From Candidatus Zhuqueibacterota bacterium (GTDB lineage Bacteria; Zhuqueibacterota; QNDG01), in contig QNDG01000088.1 of NCBI GenBank assembly GCA_003645915.1, positions 1 through 6,580 on the forward strand: a stretch of DNA of 6,580 bases, read 5' to 3'. Both the position numbers and the translations under genes were made by a program. This document shows positions 1 through 4,549 of this stretch, one piece after another. Under the pieces are notes generated by a model that ran no database searches, had not been told where the DNA came from, and saw only the letters and a list, made by a program, of their open reading frames with translations. The first letter of the stretch is position 1. Every line of letters starts with the position of its first letter.

Positions 1-224
1 AAGCGCCGCATAAAATTAATCCAGTAATTATCCCAGAATTCTTCAGGAGGTTCCGGACGACCGCTGGATTTAACAGATAACAGAATATCCTTTATTTCTT
101 CATATTCCCTGCGGCATGAACTACAGTGTTTAATGTGGTTAAAAAACAGAATTCTGTCATTTTGTTTTGCTTCGTTATTAATTATTTCCGGAATTATTTT
201 TTTTATTTTCCTGCATTCTTTCAT
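1..224 (-). CDS. Zinc-binding anti-sigma factor (ZAS-type), N-terminal part, runs off the window
   Basis: Predicted regulator that holds the ECF sigma factor encoded just upstream until an envelope or redox signal arrives. The visible 74 residues start MKECRKIKK. They contain the anti-sigma zinc motif H30-x3-C34-x2-C37 (NHIKHCSSCR). C4 is placed where this family often has its fourth zinc ligand, about 25 residues upstream. A charged helix follows (REYEEIKDILLSV), then a proline-rich linker (GRPEPPEEFWDNYW). Any membrane segment would lie beyond the window edge, so I cannot say whether it is cytosolic or membrane-anchored. The ATG (224-222) overlaps the sigma stop TAA (226-224) as TAATG, preceded by GGGAG, which points to translational coupling and a sigma/anti-sigma operon. 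The reading frame is open throughout. The family call is firm from motif plus context; the specific signal is unknown. Confidence 0.85.
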   Translation of the reverse strand, partial: MKECRKIKKIIPEIINNEAKQNDRILFFNHIKHCSSCRREYEEIKDILLSVKSSGRPEPPEEFWDNYWINFMRR

Positions 225-664
225 TATTGCTGCTCCCTGTAAAAGGTAAGTGCCTTACGCATTTTTTTCAGAGCCCTGTGTATTGTACTTTTTACAGTAC
301 CTGTTTTTATATTTAACAAATCTGATATCTCATCTGTTGATAAGTGCTGAAGATATTTAAGAATAAATATTAACCTTTCCTGTTTTGCAAGATTATTAAG
401 TGCTGCAGAGATGTTTTCTTTGATTAAGGCTGATTCTGCAGATCTTTCAGGGCTTACCGGTATTCCGGTAAATCCTCTGTTTTTCCAGTTTATCCTGTCA
501 ATATTTTCATTACCTGTCAGAGAATTATATGATTTTCTTTTTGTCTGGTTCAGAAATGTATTTATAGTAATTCTGTAAAGCCATGATCCCAGATCTGAAT
601 CTCCTCTGAACTTTTTTATGTTGAGAAAAGCTTTAATAAATACCTCCTGAAAGGTCTTCAGCAT
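224..664 (-). CDS. ECF-family RNA polymerase sigma factor (intact downstream portion)
   Basis: Extracytoplasmic-function sigma-70 factor that would direct RNA polymerase to a small regulon and is held by the anti-sigma factor encoded next. These 146 codons hold most of region 2 (QEVFIKAFLNIKKFRG, then SWLYRITINTFLNQTKRK, regions 2.2-2.4) and all of region 4 (NNLAKQERLIFILKYLQHLS, then a helix-turn-helix ending KSTIHRALKKMRK). The ATG at 664 is not a believable natural start: it falls inside the conserved 'AEDL-QEVF' helix of region 2, and about 50 residues of normal family sequence precede it in another frame (see 633-808). The natural start is probably the ATG at 808, which lies in this same frame. 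With the proposed three missing bases restored the protein would be about 195 residues, normal for the family. Family identity is certain; whether a full-length protein is made is not. Confidence 0.85.
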   Translation of the reverse strand: MLKTFQEVFIKAFLNIKKFRGDSDLGSWLYRITINTFLNQTKRKSYNSLTGNENIDRINWKNRGFTGIPVSPERSAESALIKENISAALNNLAKQERLIFILKYLQHLSTDEISDLLNIKTGTVKSTIHRALKKMRKALTFYREQQ

Positions 665-808
665 TATGATGAGTACCTGTAAGGTCGTAAGCCAGATAGT
701 AAATTTTCTTTTTATACTTCTCCACTATCTGCCTGAATGCTTCGGTGCTGCCGTTGGCTGCTTTGTTAATTATTTTATATTCTATGTTTTCGATAATTTT
801 TTCCTCAT
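633..808 (-). pseudogene. Frame-displaced N-terminal part of the ECF sigma factor
   Basis: Starting at ATG 808-806 the frame reads MRKKLSKT and stops at TAG. One frame over, the same DNA encodes typical sigma region 1.2/2.1-2.2 sequence: IIEN, then INKAANGSTEAFRQIVEKYK, then YYLAYDLTGTHHNAEDLS, before ending at TAA 635-633. That frame has no ATG, GTG or TTG start. One extra A in the A6 run (about 802-797) would join the ATG to this frame. A CA restored at CTTTCAGGAGG (653-643) would give AEDLSQEVFIKAF and rejoin the downstream ORF. The two losses add up to three bases, which is why the ATG and the downstream ORF share a frame. This could be gene decay, consensus sequence error, or less likely programmed recoding. 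No clear Shine-Dalgarno precedes the ATG. Confidence 0.7.
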
Positions 809-818
809 TCTGTTTATT

Positions 819-850
819 AAGACATAGTCAGAATGAAAAAGGTTTACAAA
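819..850 (-). promoter_or_regulatory. Candidate promoter of the sigma/anti-sigma operon
   Basis: On the minus strand, TTTGTAAACC (850-841) is followed 14 bases later by TATGTCTTA (826-818). This can be read as a weak sigma-70 promoter (TTGTAA, 17-base spacer, TATGTC). It also resembles an ECF-type promoter with an AAC-containing -35 and a GTC-containing -10, which would fit autoregulation. Transcription would start only a few bases before ATG 808, giving an almost leaderless message. This matches the lack of a Shine-Dalgarno there. Confidence 0.35.
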
Positions 851-973
851 GATATTAATAAAATTTAGTCATTATTTTGTAAAATATCTATCAAAATAGC
901 GGATTAGAAGAGATAATAAATTTTGAATGTTGAATTTTGAATTATAAGACAAGATGTTTTGAATTTTCTCTCT

Positions 974-985
974 TTATCCACGAAT
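974..985 (-). repeat. Interspersed module ATTCGTGGATAA, inverted copy
   Basis: The minus strand reads ATTCGTGGATAA, an exact 12-base match to the tandem copies at 4302-4313 and 4314-4325. It sits next to the 20-bp tandem repeat, as though it were one end of a composite intergenic repeat. Confidence 0.55.
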
Positions 986-989
986 CAGG

Positions 990-1039
990 CAGTAGCCTGA
1001 CACGTCCGTCAGAAGCCGGACACGTCCGTCAGTGGTCTG
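990..1039. repeat. 20-bp tandem repeat, two and a half units
   Basis: Units start at 990, 1010 and (partial) 1030. Unit one is CAGTAGCCTGACACGTCCGT and unit two CAGAAGCCGGACACGTCCGT; they differ at two positions, and both end in the identical GACACGTCCGT. The third stops after CAGTGGTCTG. The block is clearly richer in GC than its surroundings and contains short dyads such as GGACACGTCC. Two contiguous units without spacers rule out a CRISPR array. Function unknown. Confidence 0.75.
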
Positions 1040-1046
1040 ATTGATA

Positions 1047-1060
1047 TGGTTGCACGGATT
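1047..1060 (+). repeat. Interspersed module TGGTTGCACGGATT, copy 1
   Basis: An exact 14-base match to 5789-5802, about 4.7 kb away, with both copies in noncoding DNA. On the minus strand it reads AATCCGTGCAACCA. Together with the tandem repeat and the ATTCGTGGATAA module it appears to delimit one composite intergenic element spanning about 974-1060. Confidence 0.6.
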
Positions 1061-1097
1061 AAAAGGATTAAGACATAAATTATTGGGGGTTTTAGAG

Positions 1098-1238
1098 ATG
1101 TCGGCAAAAACAGAGTTCTCAAATTTGTTCTGTACAGTATGTGGCAAAATATCCCTCTCAGGGCAAGACAAATTCATTACTGCAAGTATTGGAGAGTCTG
1201 CAGATTTAGATTTTTTCATTAATGAGGTTCCGGAGTGA
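1098..1238 (+). CDS. Possible small protein with one CxxC motif (hypothetical)
   Basis: A 46-residue frame starting MSAKTEFSNLF, with a CTVC pair near residues 12-15 and an acidic end (ESADLDFFINEVPE). I do not recognise the family. A single CxxC could be half of a zinc-binding site or a redox pair, but nothing proves either. The ATG at 1098 is favoured over an in-frame ATG at 1041: GGGGG at 1085-1089 lies eight bases before 1098, whereas the extra 19 residues from 1041 run through repeat-derived DNA. Codon use resembles that of the neighbouring genes. A promoter 24 bases after its stop would serve the next transcript, not this one, and I see no clear promoter before it. It could be a real microprotein, the tail of a decayed gene, or chance. 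Confidence 0.3.
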   Translation: MSAKTEFSNLFCTVCGKISLSGQDKFITASIGESADLDFFINEVPE

Positions 1239-1515
1239 TATCAGCAGACAGGATTTTTATCTTGACATTTAGGAAAGTGTTAAGTATACTAAAATTAATA
1301 GGATGACCTTCGGGAATTAATTTTTTTTTACCAATTTGAAACTATAATATTTAAGATATCTCTGCAAGTGAAAATTTCTGTTAAATTGGGTGGAGTGACG
1401 GGATCTATGTATTTTTGATGGTATAAAAAGTACCTTATATTTGATTATTTTTCGTGGTTATGCAGTTGAATAAAGATAGATACTTTATTTGATAATATGA
1501 CAATAAGAGGTAAGA
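1239..1515 (+). other. Spacer and probable 5' leader of the propeller gene
   Basis: It contains the 1262-1290 promoter. An AT-rich inverted repeat follows (1291-1299 with 1316-1324), running into nine T's (1321-1329). Its left arm lies mostly upstream of the expected start of transcription, so it is unlikely to fold as an RNA terminator. A second dyad, AATAAAG and CTTTATT (1469-1475 and 1483-1489, 7-base centre), lies 27 bases before the start codon and could be an operator. I see no tRNA or recognisable riboswitch here. Confidence 0.4.
1262..1290 (+). promoter_or_regulatory. Strong sigma-70-type promoter
   Basis: TTGACA (1262-1267), a 17-base spacer and TATACT (1285-1290): a perfect -35, ideal spacing and a five-of-six -10. 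Transcription would begin near 1297. The next gene starts at 1516, so either that gene has a leader of about 220 nt or a small RNA is made. The bases around the -35, TTTTATCTTGACATT (1255-1269), are identical to those upstream of the tRNA-Thr gene (4402-4416). Confidence 0.6.
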
Positions 1516-2763
1516 ATGAGAGAGAAGGCTGTTAATTTTTTATTAATCCTTGTATTATTGGTTCCGTTATATGGCAGTGCACAGGATTTTTGGGAGAGTA
1601 CAAGCTGCCCTGCAATAAGTAGTATACACAGTATTGTAACAGTGCCCGTTGGAGACATTTTTGCCGGTACGGATTCTGAGGGTATCTTTCATTCAGCTGA
1701 TAATGGAATATCGTGGGAAAAGAATAACACGGGTTTGACAAATCTGTCTGTATATTGCCTGGCTGTTAATTCTGCAGGAGATATTTTTGCAGGTGCATAT
1801 GGTGGAGGTGTATTTCGTTCTTCTGATAATGGTAAATCCTGGACACAGGTAAATACAGGACTAACGGAAACACTGATTATGAGTATTACAATAAGTCCCA
1901 ATGATCATATCTTTGTGGGGACATGGGGTAGTAATATTTTCAAATCAACCGATAATGGGAATTCATGGAACTCTGTTGCTTCAGGTCTGCAATCAATAAA
2001 CAGTATTATGACACTTGCAGCTAATTCTGATAATGATATTTTTGCAGGTACATTCGGAGATGGTATTTTTCGTTCAAAAGATGATGGAAGTACATGGGTG
2101 AATTTAACGGCAGGTATAGCTGATTCGGTGATTTACAGTATTTGTATTAATTCAATTGGAGATGTCTTTGTCGGGACATATGAAAATGATGTTTATCGTT
2201 CTAAAGACAATGGAGATACATGGACGCAGATTAATGCAGGCCTTGAAGGGAGATCTGTTTTATCACTGTTAGCAGGGCCGGGTAATTATATTTTTTCAGG
2301 GATTGCAGATGAAGGCGTTTTCCAGTCGGAAGATAATGGAGATTCGTGGAAAGAAATAAATAGCGGATTGACAAATATGATGGTGTGGTCTCTGGCAGTT
2401 AATTCAAATGGTTTTATTTTTGCCGGGACAGACGGAAGCGGGATTTTCCGCAGTAAGAACTCTGTAACAGATGTGGTTTTACCGAAAAATTCAGTATGCA
2501 CTTCTTTTTCTCTCAAACAGAATTATCCTAATCCTTTTAACCCTATAACTAATATAAGATTCAGCCTGTTAAGGAGAGAACATGTGAAACTTGTTGTTTT
2601 AAATATGATGGGACAGTATATAGAAACTCTTGTTGATAAGAAATATGACCCGGGGAAGTATAATATTGTGTTTAACGCGGAATCTCTTGCATCAGGTATA
2701 TATTATTATTGTATTACTATGGGTGATTTTCAGCAGAAACGTAAAATGGTTCTTATAAAATAG
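1516..2763 (+). CDS. Secreted Asp-box (BNR-like) beta-propeller with T9SS C-terminal sorting domain
   Basis: A 415-residue exported protein. Residues 1-22 form a signal peptide (basic start, LLILVLLVPL core, cleavage likely after GSA22). Residues about 33-317 are seven units of 42-43 residues, each with a 'DIFAGT..GGIFRS' strand pair. Six end in an Asp box of the S-x-D-x-G-x-[ST]-W type (60-67, 102-109, 144-151, 187-194, 229-236, 271-278); the seventh stops at RSKN without one. This predicts a seven-bladed propeller related to Ycf48, sortilin and sialidase-repeat folds. Residues about 331-415 are a type IX sorting domain: NYPNPFNPITNIRF at the start, LNMMGQ and the GKYNIVFNAESLASGIYYY stretch, and KRKMVLIK at the end. 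It is probably secreted and surface-attached. Such propellers usually bind or scaffold; no catalytic residues are evident, so the substrate is unknown. AGAGGT lies five bases before the ATG. An intrinsic terminator follows, so it appears monocistronic. Confidence 0.93.
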   Translation: MREKAVNFLLILVLLVPLYGSAQDFWESTSCPAISSIHSIVTVPVGDIFAGTDSEGIFHSADNGISWEKNNTGLTNLSVYCLAVNSAGDIFAGAYGGGVFRSSDNGKSWTQVNTGLTETLIMSITISPNDHIFVGTWGSNIFKSTDNGNSWNSVASGLQSINSIMTLAANSDNDIFAGTFGDGIFRSKDDGSTWVNLTAGIADSVIYSICINSIGDVFVGTYENDVYRSKDNGDTWTQINAGLEGRSVLSLLAGPGNYIFSGIADEGVFQSEDNGDSWKEINSGLTNMMVWSLAVNSNGFIFAGTDGSGIFRSKNSVTDVVLPKNSVCTSFSLKQNYPNPFNPITNIRFSLLRREHVKLVVLNMMGQYIETLVDKKYDPGKYNIVFNAESLASGIYYYCITMGDFQQKRKMVLIK

Positions 2764-2825
2764 TAATTTACAGGGAGCGGTGAATAGATTTTTAAGGTTT
2801 AAGCTGTTCTTCAATATCATGTTCT

Positions 2826-2867
2826 GGGAAGAGAGATAGAAATGTTTTATCTCTCTTCCTTTATTTT
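2826..2867 (+). terminator. Intrinsic terminator after the propeller gene
   Basis: A perfect 12-bp stem, GGAAGAGAGATA (2827-2838) with TATCTCTCTTCC (2848-2859), can be extended inward by three weak pairs to a three-base loop. It is followed by TTTATTTTA. It lies 63 bases past the stop codon. On the other strand the hairpin lacks a good T tract, so it probably works in the plus direction. Confidence 0.85.
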
Positions 2868-3280
2868 AACAGCCGTGAATAAATGAATGAGATTTTTTGT
2901 TATATCACTTTAATGCAGTAATAATCAATAAAATCATATGAGTATGCAGGACGGATGATATTAGCAAGTTTCAATGAATGATGATGGCAGGTCAGATATG
3001 CTTACATGGTAAATACATGAATACATTTAATTTAATATTTAAGAATGAATTCATGGATACTGATTATTATAGTTTTTCTTAAAGAGAATCGGGACTTGAA
3101 ACACATTCATACGGAGAACAACGAATGTAGGGAATTGTTGAGGCCGTTCCATAAGTAACAATTTCAAATCAGTTATTGAATAATGAATATTGATTGAGGG
3201 TCTTCAGATGCCGGGAAAAATTTTATCCATTAACCTTATTCCTTGTTGTTTTTAACTCATTTACGGAAGAACCGAAAATT

Positions 3281-3310
3281 TTGATGGAGCCATTGTGTAA
3301 ACATTTTAAT
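3281..3310 (+). promoter_or_regulatory. Candidate rhaD promoter
   Basis: TTGATG (3281-3286), an 18-base spacer and TTTAAT (3305-3310) match the sigma-70 consensus at four and five of six positions. Transcription would start near 3317, giving a leader of about 20 nt with GGAG (3329-3332) close to ATG 3336. I see no clear operator. Confidence 0.4.
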
Positions 3311-3335
3311 CAATAAATAAACAGGTGTGGAGATT

Positions 3336-4145
3336 ATGGAAAAATTAATTAATGGAAACAGAGAACTGCAGAATGTTATTGATGAGATATCTGAAATTGC
3401 AGGATATTTGTGGGACAGGGGATGGGCGGAAAAGAACGCCGGAAATATCTCGGTAAACATTACTTCCCTTATCAATGATTCTCTGCCGGATATTTCTTCA
3501 TCTCCCATGCTGGACCTTGCAGAACCAAGCCCCTACATCGGGGGAATGTTTTTTCTGATAAGCGCTGCAGGCAGCCTCATGCGGAATCTGAACAAAAGGC
3601 CACTTGATAATATGGTGGTTATACGTGTCGCAAATAACGGAGCTGCATATCAAATTTTATCAGTAAATAATGATTCGGTGCCCCTCGTTCCCAGTTCCGA
3701 GCTGCCGACCCATTTTGCGGTTCATCAATTACTGAAAATCAGGAATAGTACCAAAAAAGCAGTAATCCACTCACATGTTGATGAATTGATTGCACTGACT
3801 CAGATTCAGCAGTATAAAAACGAAGAGGAGATAAACAGAATTTTATGGGGTATGCATCCTGAATCAATGATTGTTATTCCCCAAGGCGTTGGTTTTGTAC
3901 CTTATAAACTTACAGGGTCTGTTGATCTTGCACAGGCAACACTTGAAAAGATGGCAGGTCATGATATTGTGCTTTGGGAAAAGCACGGGGTGCTTTCATC
4001 AGGAGAGAGTGTTTCGCAGGCATTTGATTATATTGATATTGCAGCAAAGTCAGTCAGAATATTTTTTATGTGCAAAGCATCCGGCTTTGAGCCCGAAGGA
4101 TTGACTGATAAACAGATTGAGGAGCTTAAGGGGATGATTTCCTGA
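3336..4145 (+). CDS. rhaD: L-rhamnulose-1-phosphate aldolase (class II aldolase, RhaD)
   Basis: Cytosolic zinc aldolase that cleaves L-rhamnulose 1-phosphate to dihydroxyacetone phosphate and L-lactaldehyde, the last step of phosphorylated rhamnose breakdown. It has 269 residues against 274 in the E. coli enzyme and aligns by memory along its length: RGWAEKNAGNIS (28-39), PSSELPTHFAVH (119-130), VIHSH (143-147), IPQGVGFVPY (181-190), DIVLWEKHGVLSSG (210-223), AFDYIDIAAKS. The zinc ligands correspond to H145, H147 and H217, and the catalytic glutamate to E122 (E117 in E. coli). The SELPTHF and long N-terminal segment favour RhaD over fuculose-1-phosphate aldolase or ribulose-phosphate epimerase relatives, which are shorter. 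ATG 3336 is chosen over GTG 3327 because AGG (3323-3325) and GGAG (3329-3332) precede it, whereas the GTG lies within the ribosome-binding region. No kinase, isomerase or transporter gene adjoins it. Confidence 0.9.
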   Translation: MEKLINGNRELQNVIDEISEIAGYLWDRGWAEKNAGNISVNITSLINDSLPDISSSPMLDLAEPSPYIGGMFFLISAAGSLMRNLNKRPLDNMVVIRVANNGAAYQILSVNNDSVPLVPSSELPTHFAVHQLLKIRNSTKKAVIHSHVDELIALTQIQQYKNEEEINRILWGMHPESMIVIPQGVGFVPYKLTGSVDLAQATLEKMAGHDIVLWEKHGVLSSGESVSQAFDYIDIAAKSVRIFFMCKASGFEPEGLTDKQIEELKGMIS

Positions 4146-4196
4146 AGGTAATTATTCATATTTCCGGCAGGCCGTGAATTTTAAGGCAAAAAACAA

Positions 4197-4250
4197 GGAT
4201 AAAGGTTAAGGGATAAAGGATAAAACAAAAGACGGTATATGGTATAAAGG
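4197..4250 (+). repeat. Degenerate GGATAAAGG repeats
   Basis: GGATAAAGG occurs at 4197-4205 and 4211-4219, overlapping GGATAAAA at 4218-4225, with a looser copy GGTATAAAGG at 4241-4250. Spacing is irregular. This looks like low-complexity spacer DNA grown by slippage. Confidence 0.5.
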
Positions 4251-4280
4251 TATAAGATATTTCTCCGGCATCTGTTTTTT

Positions 4281-4325
4281 TAATTCGTGATAATTAGTGT
4301 AATTCGTGGATAAATTCGTGGATAA
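4281..4325 (+). repeat. 12-bp tandem repeat AATTCGTGGATA plus degenerate copies
   Basis: Two perfect copies of AATTCGTGGATA at 4301-4312 and 4313-4324 are preceded by degenerate forms TAATTCGTGA (4281-4290) and TAATTAGTGT (4291-4300). The core ATTCGTGGATAA also occurs inverted at 974-985, so this belongs to a dispersed intergenic family, not a purely local duplication. Confidence 0.7.
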
Positions 4326-4408
4326 CAACCTGTCTTCTGCCTGCCTGCAAACTTCCCTCTTCAAATTCCCTTAAATTTTCGGGGGGTGCCAGCTGCTTTT
4401 ATTTTATC

Positions 4409-4437
4409 TTGACATTGAAGCTAATCTTTTTTAACTT
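4409..4437 (+). promoter_or_regulatory. Promoter of tRNA-Thr (and probably of the gene behind it)
   Basis: A perfect -35 TTGACA (4409-4414), 17 bases, then a poor -10 TAACTT (4432-4437). Transcription would begin near 4444, about seven bases before the mature tRNA 5' end, as is usual for tRNA genes. The 15 bases 4402-4416 are identical to 1255-1269. Confidence 0.5.
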
Positions 4438-4450
4438 TTTGCAAATCAAA

Positions 4451-4523
4451 GCCACTCTAGCTCAGCTGGTAGAGCAGCTCACTCGTAATGAGCAGGTCGT
4501 CGGTTCGAATCCGATGGGTGGCT
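4451..4523 (+). tRNA. tRNA-Thr, anticodon CGT
   Basis: A 73-base cloverleaf decoding ACG. Acceptor GCCACTC (4451-4457) pairs with GGGTGGC (4516-4522), with one G-U. D stem GCTC/GAGC (4460-4463, 4472-4475). Anticodon stem GCTCA/TGAGC with loop CTCGTAA and anticodon CGT at 4484-4486. Variable loop AGGTC. T stem GTCGG/CCGAT with loop TTCGAAT (4504-4510). The discriminator base is T (4523), as is common for threonine tRNAs. CCA is not encoded and must be added after transcription. A run of six T's follows at 4525-4530, a possible but leaky stop signal ahead of the next gene. Confidence 0.96.
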
Positions 4524-4549
4524 CTTTTTTCACTTTTAACGGGAAGTTT

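Larger units (their letters stand above)
809..1097. other. Spacer upstream of the sigma operon
   Basis: AT-rich DNA without a convincing gene. It holds the candidate sigma promoter, three copies of TTTTGAAT (921-928, 935-942, 957-964), an inverted ATTCGTGGATAA module (974-985), the 20-bp tandem repeat (990-1039) and a TGGTTGCACGGATT module (1047-1060). Open frames crossing the tandem repeat look accidental. Confidence 0.6.
2764..3335. other. Long AT-rich spacer between the propeller gene and rhaD
   Basis: Apart from the terminator at 2826-2867 and the rhaD promoter near 3281-3310, I see no gene. There is a 7-bp dyad, AATTGTT with AACAATT (3133-3139 and 3157-3163), and a 10-base palindrome ATGAATTCAT (3045-3054), both short enough to be chance. 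A 34-codon frame at 2978-3082 lacks a Shine-Dalgarno and is not called. No interspersed repeat module from elsewhere in the window occurs here. Confidence 0.5.
4146..4450. other. Repeat-rich spacer before tRNA-Thr
   Basis: No gene and no clear terminator for rhaD. It holds degenerate GGATAAAGG copies (4197-4250), the AATTCGTGGATA repeats (4281-4325) and the tRNA promoter (4409-4437). A C/T-rich stretch (4328-4375) and a G6 run (4381-4386) lie between them. Confidence 0.5.

Noticed and set aside
643..653. prfB-like programmed +1 frameshift site (CTTT)
   Set aside because: The slip codon is not followed by a stop codon, the Shine-Dalgarno-like element lies downstream instead of upstream, and a second lesion near the start would also have to be recoded. 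Kept only as the least likely explanation.
990..1039. CRISPR array
   Set aside because: The units are contiguous with no unique spacers, there are only two and a half of them, and no cas gene is present.
974..1219. 81-codon open frame on the minus strand
   Set aside because: It is opposite the small ORF and runs through the 20-bp tandem repeat. It has no recognisable domain and no convincing ribosome-binding site.
1291..1329. Intrinsic terminator (9-bp AT stem plus nine T's)
   Set aside because: The left arm overlaps the expected transcription start of the 1262-1290 promoter, so its RNA would not contain the full stem. The stem has no GC pairs, and no gene needing termination ends just upstream except the doubtful small ORF.
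1532..2516. Several minus-strand open frames inside the propeller gene
   Set aside because: They mirror the repeated Asp-box codons of the real gene and have no independent domain or start signal.
2978..3082. 34-codon frame starting with three ATG codons
   Set aside because: No Shine-Dalgarno, no recognisable motif, and of a length common by chance in AT-rich spacer.
3257..3508. 83-codon minus-strand frame overlapping the start of rhaD
   Set aside because: It lies opposite clearly coding rhaD sequence and has no family resemblance.
3871..4104. 77-codon plus-strand frame inside rhaD
   Set aside because: An alternative frame of the conserved zinc-ligand region of rhaD.
4451..4523. tRNA gene as an integration site for a mobile element
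   Set aside because: There is no integrase gene, and I found no direct repeat of the tRNA 3' end elsewhere in the window.
4409..4549. An in-frame TTG start at 4409 that would add 47 residues to the barrel protein
   Set aside because: That stretch is the -35 box plus the whole tRNA-Thr gene. The signal peptide begins at ATG 4550, which has its own GGGAAG.
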